A stretch of DNA of 64,000 nucleotides from positions 372,001 to 436,000 of the forward strand of contig BEDY01000011.1 of the NCBI GenBank assembly GCA_002335605.1, in the 5' to 3' direction. The notes beneath the pieces were generated by a model. That model did no database searches. It was not told the DNA's origin and saw nothing but the letters and a program-made list of their open reading frames with translations. Position numbers and translations under genes: made by a program. Of this stretch, positions 1 through 9,838 are shown piece after piece. The stretch is from Prillingera fragicola. Taxonomy: Eukaryota > Basidiomycota > Tremellomycetes > Trichosporonales > Trichosporonaceae. The first letter of the stretch is position 1. Each line of letters opens with the position of its first letter.

Positions 1-2921
1 CCGTCATCAAGGACGCGCAGCAGCGCTGGGGCGACCAGTGGTCGCTCTGGGCTCGCCAGATCACTACCGTGATCCAGGCGCTCCTCAACGGTTCAGTCTT
101 CTACAACGTCCCCGACACCACGTCGGGTCTCTTCCTCCGTGGTGGTGTGCTGTTCATGACTATTCTCTTCCCCGTCATTCTTGCTTTCGCCGACGTCGCC
201 TCGGCGTTTGTCGGTCGCCAGGTCCTCGCAAAGCACAAGGCTTACTCGATGTACCGCGCCAGCACCGTCCTCATTGCCCAGACCATCAACGACCTGCCCA
301 TCTACTTTGTCCAGATTATCATCTACACGCTTATCACCTACTTTATGGCCGGCCTCCGCTCCGATGCGGGCCTGTACTGGATCGTGTTCCTGTTCACCTG
401 GATGGTCGCGCTCATCATGACCACCCTCTTCCGCACCATTGGCTACGCTTTCAACACGTACAACGATGCCTCAAAGGTCTCGGGAACAATCTTTACCCTC
501 TTTGTGCTCTACGGTGGCTTTGTCATCTACACCCCGTCCATGCACCCGTGGTTCTCGTGGATCCGCTGGCTCAACCCCGTCTACTACAGTATCGAGGCCA
601 TCATGGCCGGCGAGCTGGACGGTCTCCAGCTCGAATGCGCACCCCCGCAGCTCGCACCCTATGGCCCGAGCTACGCCGGCCAGCCTGCAGGCTGCGCCAT
701 CGTCGGTGGCTCGCCAGGCAGCACTCTCGTCTCGGGCACGCGGTACATGCAGGACGGCCTCGTCTTCTTCAAGGACCACGTCTGGCGCAACTTTGGTATC
801 CTCATCGCTCTCTGGGTCGGCGCACTTGCCCTCGGCGTCTACTTCCTCGAGCGCCTCCCCGCTGCCGGCTCCACCCAGGGTGTCACCCTGTACAAGCGCG
901 GTGGTGGCGGTGCGTTTGTCCAGGGCGCCGAGAACGGTACCTCCCCGCGTGACGTCGAGGACGGCCCCGAGCCTACCCAGGTTATTGAAAAGCCCAACGG
1001 CGAGACCGACATTGTTTCCGGCCAGGTCGCCGGCAAGGGCACGACGTTTACCTGGAAGGACCTCTCGTACACTGTCAAGGCCGACGGCAAGGACAAGCAG
1101 CTCCTCGACAAGGTCTCGGGTTACTGCAAGGCTGGTACCATTACTGCACTGATGGGCTCATCGGGTGCCGGCAAGACTACCCTCATGGATGTCCTTGCTG
1201 CGCGCAAGTCTGAGGGTGTCATTACCGGCGAGGTCATGCTCAACGGCCACGCCCTCCCAGTTTCGTTCCAGCGTACCACCGGCTACTGTGAGCAGCTCGA
1301 CGTGCACCTCCCCCAGGCTACCGTCCGTGAGGCCCTCGAGTTCTCCGCCCTTCTCCGCCAGCCCCGCCACGTCTCGCGCAAGGACAAGCTCGCGTACGTC
1401 GACACCATTGTCGACCTCCTCGAGCTGCACGACATTGAGGACGCCATCATTGGCGTCCCCGGTGCCGGTCTCGGTGTCGAGCAGCGCAAGCGTCTTACCA
1501 TCGGTGTCGAGCTCGTCTCCAAGCCCTCGCTCCTCTTCCTCGACGAGCCCACTTCGGGTCTCGACGGCCAGTCGTCGTTTATGATTGTCTCGTTTATGCG
1601 CAAGCTCGCCGCCACCGGCCAGTCGATTCTCTGCACCATCCACCAGCCCTCGGCCGCTCTGTTTGCCGGCTTTGACCAGCTCTTGCTCCTCAAGGCTGGC
1701 GGCCAGACTGTCTACTTTGGATCCATCGCCCACCTGCCCCAGTACTTTATCGAGCGCGGCATCGAGTGGCCCCACGAGGCCAACCCGGCCGAGCGCATGA
1801 TTGACGTCGTCTCGGGTGACCTCTCGCGCGGCACCGACTGGGCAAAGGTCTGGCTCGACTCGCACGAGCGTGTCCAGATGCTCAAGGACCTCGAGGCCGT
1901 CAAGGAAGAGTCCCGCAGCCAGGCTACCGAGGACACCGAGGACACGTATGAGTTTGCCGCCACCACCATGACCCAGCTCCGCCTCGTGACTGGCCGTGCC
2001 ACTACGCAGCTGTTCCGCGACGTCGAGTACGTCATGAACAAGTGCATGCTCCACATTGCTACCGGTCTCATCGTCGGTTTCTCGTACTGGAAGGTCGGAA
2101 ACTCGTACGCCGACCTCCAGAACCGCGTGTTCTCCATCTTCCAGTTTGTCTTTGTCGCCCCCGGTGTCATTGTCCAGACCCAGCCAAAGTTTATCGCGAA
2201 CCGTGACATTTTCGAGGCTCGTGAGAAAAAGGCAAAGTTCTACTCGTGGCAGGTATTCTGCTTTGGTGAGATTGCCGCAGAGGTCCCGTACCTCCTCGTC
2301 TGCGCCTTCCTCTACTTTGTCACCTGGTACCCCACCTCGGGCATGGACATGTCTGCCGGCGTCGCCGGCCCCGTCTACCTCCAGATGACGCTCTACGAGT
2401 TCCTCTACACCGGCATGGGCCAGTTTATCGCCGCCTACGCGCCGAACCCCGTCTTTGCCGCCATGGTGCTGCCTCTCTTCATCAGTGTCCTCGTCACCTT
2501 TGCCGGTATCATGGTCCCCTACCAGGCCATCACCGCCTTCTGGCGCTACTGGATGTACTACCTCTCGCCCTTCCAGTACCTCATGGAGGGTCTCATCACC
2601 TTCCCTCTCTGGGACGAGGAGGTCATCTGCAAGCCCCACGAGTACGGCATGTTTGACCCCCCCGCCGGCCAGACCTGCGGCGAGTACCTCGGCGAGTTCA
2701 TGAAGACTGCCACCGGCTACGTCAACAACCCCAACGCCACTTCGGGCTGCGAGTACTGCGGCTACAGCAAGGGATCAGAGTACCTCGCCAGCATGAACAT
2801 TAAGAAGCACTTTGACGGCTGGAAGGGTATTCTCATTACCCTTCTTTTCTGTTTCTCGTCGTACGCCTTTGTCTTCCTCCTCCTCAAGCTCCGCAGCAAG
2901 AAGACCAAGACTGCCTCATAA
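1..2921 (+). CDS. PDR-type ABC multidrug transporter, C-terminal two thirds (5' end outside window)
   Basis: Partial gene: the reading frame is already open at base 3 and ends at TAA 2919-2921. It is a full-size ABCG/pleiotropic drug resistance exporter of the plasma membrane, which pumps xenobiotics or lipids out of the cell using ATP. The visible part starts inside the first membrane domain (RQITTVIQALLNGSVFYN, a typical PDR start of TMD1). It continues through the extracellular Cys-containing loop and then the second ATPase: Walker A GSSGAGKT at about 1155-1178, signature LGVEQRKRLTIG near 1473-1508, Walker B LLFLDEPTSGLD near 1530-1565. The second membrane domain follows, with a Cys-rich extracellular loop near 2620-2770 and a basic tail. 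No intron is seen in this part. The first ATPase domain lies upstream of the window. Family assignment is firm; the substrate cannot be told. Confidence 0.95.
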   Translation, partial: VIKDAQQRWGDQWSLWARQITTVIQALLNGSVFYNVPDTTSGLFLRGGVLFMTILFPVILAFADVASAFVGRQVLAKHKAYSMYRASTVLIAQTINDLPIYFVQIIIYTLITYFMAGLRSDAGLYWIVFLFTWMVALIMTTLFRTIGYAFNTYNDASKVSGTIFTLFVLYGGFVIYTPSMHPWFSWIRWLNPVYYSIEAIMAGELDGLQLECAPPQLAPYGPSYAGQPAGCAIVGGSPGSTLVSGTRYMQDGLVFFKDHVWRNFGILIALWVGALALGVYFLERLPAAGSTQGVTLYKRGGGGAFVQGAENGTSPRDVEDGPEPTQVIEKPNGETDIVSGQVAGKGTTFTWKDLSYTVKADGKDKQLLDKVSGYCKAGTITALMGSSGAGKTTLMDVLAARKSEGVITGEVMLNGHALPVSFQRTTGYCEQLDVHLPQATVREALEFSALLRQPRHVSRKDKLAYVDTIVDLLELHDIEDAIIGVPGAGLGVEQRKRLTIGVELVSKPSLLFLDEPTSGLDGQSSFMIVSFMRKLAATGQSILCTIHQPSAALFAGFDQLLLLKAGGQTVYFGSIAHLPQYFIERGIEWPHEANPAERMIDVVSGDLSRGTDWAKVWLDSHERVQMLKDLEAVKEESRSQATEDTEDTYEFAATTMTQLRLVTGRATTQLFRDVEYVMNKCMLHIATGLIVGFSYWKVGNSYADLQNRVFSIFQFVFVAPGVIVQTQPKFIANRDIFEAREKKAKFYSWQVFCFGEIAAEVPYLLVCAFLYFVTWYPTSGMDMSAGVAGPVYLQMTLYEFLYTGMGQFIAAYAPNPVFAAMVLPLFISVLVTFAGIMVPYQAITAFWRYWMYYLSPFQYLMEGLITFPLWDEEVICKPHEYGMFDPPAGQTCGEYLGEFMKTATGYVNNPNATSGCEYCGYSKGSEYLASMNIKKHFDGWKGILITLLFCFSSYAFVFLLLKLRSKKTKTAS

Positions 2922-3768
2922 ACAGCATCATCCCCCAGTGTCTCCTCTGGCAGCCACAGAGAAGAACACGAAAACCCAAGCCAGCGCCCGGGTCACGGCG
3001 CTTCTTGGCACGCTCAGACTGGCACGTCTGGAGCGTGCGGCAAGTAGAAATTAGAGCCATAATAATAGAAAATTCCCAGCATCTTTTTAGCATGTATCAG
3101 AGCTTCCTAGAACTGCACTGGCTGCACGGGATCTTGACACTGACTCTTGACTGTGACGAGTGGGGGGGGAGTCACAGGGCGGTATATAACAGGAGCAAAC
3201 GAGGACTTGGCGGTCCGAGTAGATACGACCGGGTGGGTGGACCGAGCAGCCGAGCGTACTCTGGGCATAGCAGTGATGTGGAATGAATCCTCAAGTTGGT
3301 CGATTAAAGGTTGGGCATGTCTGTCGTACCTTAGTCACTGAGGGGATGGTGGTGTGGCGTTCGTTCACGCCAGTCGCCTTGAGCCGCAGATGGGGTTGGC
3401 AGGCCAGGCAGTAGAGATAAAAGGGAGGACTTTACTAGAACGCGGAGAACGAGGCCCGTAGTGACTCTCTTTGCCCTGCACACCGACTGCACATTGTATA
3501 GAGGCTCAATTTGGTGCAGCAACGCATCCGAGGCTGCTCTTGACAGACGCCACAAGAGTCGAAGAGTGTGATGGGTTGATTATGTAATCTTACCCCGCAC
3601 TTTGATTTCGACTTCTTTTGTTGACGAGTGAGCATTCAGTTTCTTGCCACCACTCTTTTCTCTGCTACGGCTGCAAGAGCAGCTCGCATGCGTCTACTAC
3701 TTTCTTTCGATAACAGGTAGAGTCCTTTCTACTCAGCCTGTCGACACCGCCAGTGAATTTTGTTAGAA
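2922..3768. other. Intergenic, no gene seen
   Basis: 3' flank of the ABC transporter and 5' flank of the next gene. A TATA-like element (GGTATATAAC) sits near 3180-3189 but is about 580 bases from the next start codon. No ORF here has a recognisable protein or plausible splice structure. Confidence 0.5.
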
Positions 3769-5549
3769 ATGGCAAAGGTCACTGGCGTAAACACGACGCC
3801 CATTGTGCCCAGACGCGTGATGCCCTACGCTCACGCTGGACCAGCTAGCCAGGCCACCGCCGAAGCAACGTCGAATGACGGTGTGAACGAGAATGAGCCG
3901 AGCACCTTGGCATCGAGCAGTGCGCAGAGCCAATTGCTCAAACCCAAGAAGAAGAAGACCATTCCAACCGGTCAACTGCCATTGAGCGCGATTCTCGCGC
4001 TGGGGTTTGCAGCTCATGACGATGGCTATGTCATGTACGTTATTCACTGTCTAACAATCACTGACACCGTAGAGCGGTAAATCAACCATGTGCCCACTGC
4101 CAGGCCAGCGCCACCCCGTGCATCATCCCCTACCTTCGCTATTCGTCAATCGAACACCTCATCCGGCGCATGACTTGCAAGGCGTGCCGCACCAACCCGT
4201 CCAAGCAATGCGACATGGCGACTCATAATGCCTTTCTGTGGGCAGTCGACCATGCCTCCCAGCGTCTCGTCCAGCGTCTCAAGCCCCGCCAGCTTGTCGA
4301 GAAGCGTCCGTCCGCACTCGAGAAGTGGAAGCAGAGCGCGTGGGTCACCCCTCCGACCTCGTCGGCCCATGCGGGAAGGCCAGAGGCTGGAATCGCAGTT
4401 TCGGGAGAGATACTGGCTATGATCCCAGAACAAGTCGCTTCGTCGAGCCGCGTCGTGGCTGGAGCTGCAACACCTGCCCTTGCCGCACCCATGTCTACAG
4501 ACCCAGCCGACGACGATGAGTACAGTCCCACGCACCCCGCGTCCTCGCCCTCAAAGATTACGAAATTGGCGGACAAGAAAGCTGCTGCGGCTCGCTTGAA
4601 TCGTCTGACCTCTACGCTTGCCGGGCCCACTAGTCCCCCAGCATCAATGTCGGTCTCAGAGGAAGAGGAAGCGATGAACCGGATAAACGCGTCTCCGTCG
4701 CAGAAGATATCAAAGTCGGCAGCAAAACGAGCCGCACAGGCGCGTAAGAAACGCTTAGTTGCTGCTGCTGCTTCTGCAACTGGACCGAACAGCATTGCGG
4801 TTCGTCCCCGGTTTACTCTGACTGCAGAGCCCCCAGCAGATCAAGTTTCAGCCTCACCAACACCCGCCGCTCCCGCGTTGCCTTCCCCGAACATTATCGC
4901 AAAGCCGTCGAAGCAGGAGCGAGGCCTGGCTAGGCAGGCAGAGGCGGAAGCGAGAAAAGCGGGAAGAGCGTCCAGAGAGGCTCCCAAGAAGAGGAAGAAG
5001 ATGATGTCGGCCTGCTCCGTGAGCCGCGCTACCCAGCTGCTGATGGGCACCCAAAAGGAGTGCGACCAAGGCCTTCCGGCTCTCGAAGGTGCAGTGCCGT
5101 CTCCTGTGAGGGCAGCGAACCCTACAGCCAGCTTAGCGCGGGTGACATCAGCGACTGAGGCTCGTGAGCGACGCCTTGCGGCACTCGCAGCTGCAGACCC
5201 GTCAGCGCCGAGCCCCTTCGCAGGTCTGTGGACCCTTGGCAGCAGCACAAGCCATCCAGACGCGGCAGCCCAACCCACCTTTGATGGGACAGACTACTTT
5301 GACTTTGCGATCCTCGACAAACACGTCTACGCGACGGTCCAAGCTCTCCTCACTTCTCCCCAATATGCGTCCAATCTCGTTGGCCCACCGCCGATTACAG
5401 CAATGCGGGAGCCTCCGCCTCACATGTTCCCTCCACCACCGGCGGGGTCTATGTTGCTCCATGAGCCGCCGCCTGGTGGGCTCGAACCCCCGGATTTGCG
5501 GGCTACAGCGTTGTCGAATGCGCTTGTCAAAACTCTCAAGCAGCTGTGA
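3769..5549 (+). CDS. C6L family protein: six-cysteine cluster with an 18-residue linker, single unit (580 aa)
   Basis: Model: exons 3769-4034 and 4073-5549, with a 38-nt intron (GTACGT...TAG), phase 2. I do not recognise the protein by name. It has an N-terminal Lys-rich stretch and a short LSAILALGFAAHDD motif just before the intron. Right after the intron comes a cluster C95-x2-C98-x6-C105-x18-C124-x2-C127-x7-C135, followed by CDMAT..AF. This resembles a fungal Zn2Cys6 module, but the loop between Cys3 and Cys4 is 18 residues instead of the usual 5-12. The basic residues normally between Cys2 and Cys3 are replaced by QASATP. Three Ala/Lys/Arg-rich helical segments, each headed by PSK or PSQ, follow near residues 245-268, 295-318 and 365-390; the rest is Ser/Pro/Ala-rich. 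The same unit occurs twice in the gene at 12212-14174. A nuclear zinc-binding protein is an inference. Confidence 0.8.
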
Positions 5550-5680
5550 TAGGAAGCTCGAGAGCTAGAATCGCAACCCTCCTGCGCTGTTACGGTGCAT
5601 GTATCATCCAAATGTACAACAATACTCGTGCTCTTCACTAACATACTTCTACAAGACTAACCGTCACCACCCCCTCCTAG

Positions 5681-7959
5681 CTAAGCCTCTGCAATAGCCT
5701 TCATGGACCCAACAATAGCAGCTGCCTGCGCGAGTGGCGCAGCAAACGCGGCCCCGGCCCGGTGTCGTGCCACAAACCCACCAAGACTCTGCAACACCCC
5801 ATCCCAGTCTCCCGCCTGCACAACCGCAACAAGCTGCCCCTGCAGCGCCGGCGAAGTCTGCAGGAGCTCGGTGAGGATACTCGCAATATCGTACAGCTTC
5901 TCCACGAACCCCACCCCGTGCGCCGCCATGGCGGGCTCGGAGAGGCGTTGGCAGATTGCCACCGTGGTGGCAGCGACGTCGACGACGTACGCCACACTCA
6001 GCTCGCGGGGGAACTCGCTCTTGTCCCTGTCCTTGCTGGAGTTGGAACTCGAACTGGTGCCAGTGCTCGTGCTCGTGCCAGTGCTCGTGCTAGGAGCGTG
6101 GGACGTCAGTCCATGGGACGCCGCGAGGCGCCAGAGTCGATTCCGAAGCCATTGCCACGTAATCAGCAGGTCTGCCTTTTGGGCCTCGCTGAGTGCGAGC
6201 AGATCGTTTTCGTCTTCATCGCCAAACACCTGCGCTGGCGAGCCTTGCAGCCGCTTGAGGACGGTAACGGCACGTGCACGGGTGAGGGTCTCACAGTGCT
6301 CTTTGTCGCACTGGTCGTTCCAGCACGCGATAATGTCGGCGTCGATAACGCTGAAGATGCGCGCAAGGTGGTGCAGCGACGTCCCGTCCGGTCCGCCTGG
6401 GTAGGACGTCGCGATGGGGCCGGTGAAGATGATGCTCCCGGAGCGCTGGAGAGCGTAGGCGCGCTCGGTCACTGCTAGCACCCAAAACATGCGCTGGCGC
6501 CGGCCACCCTCATCGAGTGACAGGCCAGAGTAGCTGCGTGCGTTGCCGAGGCGCATGGTGTGGCCCATGATGATGCTCTCGAGGAGACGAAACTTTGCGC
6601 CCTCGGCGTGGCCCAGCTCGTGCGGCGTGCCAAACATTAGGTAACTAGTGAGGACGGCTTCGACGGTGCCGCGGCAGCCATAATCCCATCCTGCACGCAG
6701 GCGGCAGACCTCGTCGAGCAATGCAGTGGCTTGGCGTGCGCGCTCGTGTTTCTGTTCGAGCTCTGCAGGAGTGAGGGGATGAATGAGGCTGAGAGCTACC
6801 ATGGCGAGGACAAGCGCAGCAAAGTCACGATCTGACCGGGATGCCGGGTCGGCCAGCCTCGTAGCGATGTGGGCCGCCGGGAACACGGGCATCATGGGGT
6901 ATATGCGTTGGTAAAACACCTCCAACTGCGGTTGGATGAGGGTGGTCATTGTGACCGAGAGAAGCGGTGACGCCTCGCCAGAAGGTGCGCTAAAGGGAAG
7001 ATCCATCATTGGGTCGGCTGAAAGACCTGGTAGGCTCGACAGCATACCGAATGCTTGGCGGTCGCCTCCGAGAACGCCAAAGTTTAACACGGGGGTGTTG
7101 CAGCCGGTCATCCCAGTGCCAAAGCCTCCGAGACTGCCTCCCCCAAGAGTTCCGAAGGGGTTGCCGGGGCTGTTGATCCACAACCTGGAGGGAGTGACTG
7201 TACCGGATCGCCCTCCTGTGAAGGGCATCAACGCCGAGTCCGAGTTCGGCGGATATGACAAGTGTGCGCTGGATAGCCAGTCCATGACGGGGTCGGAAAG
7301 GGGAAGCGGATCCTCAGTATTGGAGCTGATAGTAGGCAAAAGATCATCCGGAAAGTTGTCCAGCGCTGACAGGATCGCGGCTGCCTCTCTCATGCCCTGC
7401 GCAGTTGGAGTTGGGACATCATCTTGCCCATCCTGCCCAGACTGTTGTGCTGCACTCTCATCTGGAGTGTCAGATCTGACCCTGGCACTTGCAGACTGTT
7501 CCCGAACTCGTCCAGGTGTTGCGCTCTTGTGCCGGCGAGCTGACTCAATGACAGCTTCGTTCGAGGTGCTGCCCGTTGCGAGTCTTGATGCCGAGACCTC
7601 CCCAGCTCGTCGTCGCTTCGGCGGTGGGCCTTTAGGGAGAACCGGCTTGTCGAACGAACAGTGAACCTCTCCCTTTGTGCATCGGGCGCAAGGCTTGGTA
7701 CCATCGCACTGAGATGTTAATCGGGAACTAAACGACTAAGAACCGGGCAACTAGTTGCCTTGAAAGAACGCACCTTGACCTTCCGAGCATGGCACTGATC
7801 GCACGCGCGCTGAATGATATGAGGGGGACTAGGTGTCATGGTATTTGACACTGCTGGAGATGACACCCTACTCAAGGGAGATTCCGTAAGAGCAGTGATT
7901 GCGAGAGGAGAAGCAGCACCGAAGACGGCCGATGGCCAACGTAGCGCGGTTGTGGCCAT
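5681..7959 (-). CDS. Zn2Cys6 transcription factor with fungal middle homology region (737 aa)
   Basis: Model on the minus strand: exon 1 7959-7774, 65-nt intron, exon 2 7708-5681. The intron splits a standard binuclear zinc cluster: CDQCHARKVK ends exon 1 and CDGTKPCARC opens exon 2. The spacing C-x2-C-x6-C-x5-C-x2-C-x6-C is canonical, with the basic residues expected for DNA contact. The cluster lies about 55 residues from the chosen ATG (7959); a second in-frame Met only about 14 residues before the cluster could also serve. Downstream is a Ser/Thr-rich linker, then a helical fungal-specific transcription factor domain (roughly residues 270-560), and a Ser/Thr low-complexity insert near 600. 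It is convergent with the C6L gene, with 131 bases between the stops. Target genes are unknown; the GH127 gene lies 1.9 kb beyond its start. Confidence 0.9.
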
Positions 7960-8871
7960 GATCCTCGTCGGCGACACATTAGGTCAAGGTCCGCGCCGCA
8001 CGAGGGACCCGTTGGCGGCGTAGGTTGACGCTCAATCGTTTGGGAAGCCAGGTGAGGTATTGGGGATGCTGGGACGCGTCGAAAGTGAGGTAGACTCGGT
8101 TGAATCACAAGTGGAGTTGACAAGATGAAGAACATGAGGGCGGAAAGCTCGTTGCCCACTCAGGTCCGATTCCGGTGAATACCGGGCCGGGTGTACCTCG
8201 GTCCTACTCGTTCCACTCCCATCTCGGCGTCTCTCTCCTCTGTAATCTGTCAGCCTTTGGCTCTTCCGGGATATCACTGGCTTCATGTACAGGGTGCATA
8301 ATCGCAACATGCGGACACTGACCACAATGACAGAATGTACACCACCTTGAACTCTTCCTGAGGCAAGAACAGCCCACCCGTGACACTTACAATCCGGCCC
8401 TTCAGACTCTGCGAACAGACCACCTCTACATCCGCTTTCTGTTGATCAAGTTAGAAACATTGAGATCCTGTGGCCCCCCCTCATTCCACCCAAGTTGTCT
8501 CCACACTTCCCCGGTTCTCGCGTAGCCTCAACCTTCAAAGAGAGACGCTCCCAGTTAGACTAGACCCATTGTGGTCTTTGGTGTTTAAGCAAGCTGGGCA
8601 CCAAGTCGTCCTCCAGTCTCCCACCAACATGTCTGGTATTGGCCCCGTCTACCCGGTCTTGGGTGAAGATCCATTGGACCGCCTCCCCCACAAGACTACC
8701 AGTGCTGGCAGTCGATGAGTAGTTTGCCGAGGATTATTGCTATTGTGCCACTCGTCAGGAACCGAATAACAGCAACGACAACTTGCTCATGCCAGCCTGC
8801 TCACATCTTCAATACCTAACGACAACACCATCGTCACACCAACGCCTGCATCCCTCAACTCAGCCAATACA
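7960..8871. other. Intergenic region between divergent genes
   Basis: Shared upstream region of the Zn2Cys6 regulator (minus) and the small membrane protein (plus). On the minus strand around 8160-8440 there are donor/acceptor-like pairs and short in-frame stretches that could be a small spliced gene, but no start codon or family match supports it (see findings). Otherwise nothing recognised. Confidence 0.4.
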
Positions 8872-9300
8872 ATGGCAACACCCCAACGCCTCGAGACTGT
8901 CCGCCGCATCCAAACGGCAATGTCGGTTGGGTACTCTGCCATGGGCGCTTGGTGCCTGTTCCATCCAGCATCAGTCATCCAGCTCGGCTTCACACAGCCC
9001 TTCCAGCTGTACGACCGCACAACCACCCTGCTCATGCAGTGCTTTGGTGCACAGGCTATGACTTGTGGCCTTGTGCTTGGAACAAGCAACATGACGGCCA
9101 AGAGCTTCACCTACTTTGGTCTGGCCATGATTCCATACATCGTCGCATTCAACGGGTGGTTCGGTCTGGGGCCTGGAAAGGGCATGTTCACTGAGTTCAT
9201 GTGGATGGACTTTGTGGGCAACTGCTTCTTTGGACTAGGGAGCTGGTACTGCGCGAGGATGCTGAGGGAGCACGAAGCCGAGGAGGGGAAGAGCACGTAG
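8872..9300 (+). CDS. Small integral membrane protein, four predicted helices (142 aa)
   Basis: Single-exon ORF from an ATG in a favourable context (ACAATGGC) to TAG. The protein has four hydrophobic segments, at about residues 18-40, 52-71, 80-101 and 108-127. They are joined by short loops, with charged ends (MATPQRLETVRR at the N-terminus, REHEAEEGKST at the C-terminus). Conserved-looking features are GAWCLFHP in helix 1, FGAQAMTCG in helix 2 and FNGWFGLGPGKG between helices 3 and 4. The architecture resembles the small tetra-spanning hypothetical proteins common in basidiomycetes, but I cannot assign a function. No introns, which is unusual among its neighbours. The balanced composition and membrane pattern support a real gene. 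Confidence 0.75.
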   Translation: MATPQRLETVRRIQTAMSVGYSAMGAWCLFHPASVIQLGFTQPFQLYDRTTTLLMQCFGAQAMTCGLVLGTSNMTAKSFTYFGLAMIPYIVAFNGWFGLGPGKGMFTEFMWMDFVGNCFFGLGSWYCARMLREHEAEEGKST

Positions 9301-9838
9301 TATCGGACATGCCGTGAAGAGCAGATCAGGCTGCTCCTGTGTTAGAGCTGTCCTGCCACATAGTCGATACAGCCGCTCGGGTCTCTTGAGATATAGCTCG
9401 GAGCGACAGATTGTAATGTACACCCATCTAGGACAAGCGTTGGTCACACCGAACTGCACAGCTCGTTGCCCAGGCTGCGTCGGCCTCTCTTGCTAGGTAG
9501 GACTTGGCCCCGCTCCAGTGTCACCCGGTAGCCCCGCCTCACAGCTTGTGATCGTCCTTTATCCGTCCATGCATGCACTTCTTATCCATGTCATCTCCAC
9601 TGGCATTGTATACACTGTGCTCTGCAGGAGACGCGCAACGGTTGACCGGTAGTCGACCCCGCAGGGTCTCGGCGTTCATCTCCTGACCTCGGCCGTTCCT
9701 AGGTGTCGGGCCGGCTCCGGCCAACTTCCGGTGCTCTGGCAGTCATGCTCGGCGCCATCGTCGACCCAACATGCAGTGTGGAGTAGAGTGCAAGTACCGC
9801 AGAGCCGTAGTTGATACTCACTTTGTCACTTATAAGCC
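9301..9838. other. Intergenic region
   Basis: 3' flank of the membrane-protein gene and promoter side of the GH127 gene. A CACTTATAAGCC element abuts the ATG at 9839. No gene is supported. Confidence 0.5.

Noticed and set aside
1158..2639. Long open frame on the minus strand across the ABC transporter
   Set aside because: Exact antisense shadow of a strongly conserved coding region; high-GC codon bias opens the reverse frame. The protein is low in hydrophobic core patterns and matches nothing.
5703..6478. Open frames of about 235 codons on the plus strand over the Zn2Cys6 gene
   Set aside because: Antisense of the regulator's middle domain, with composition typical of shadows.
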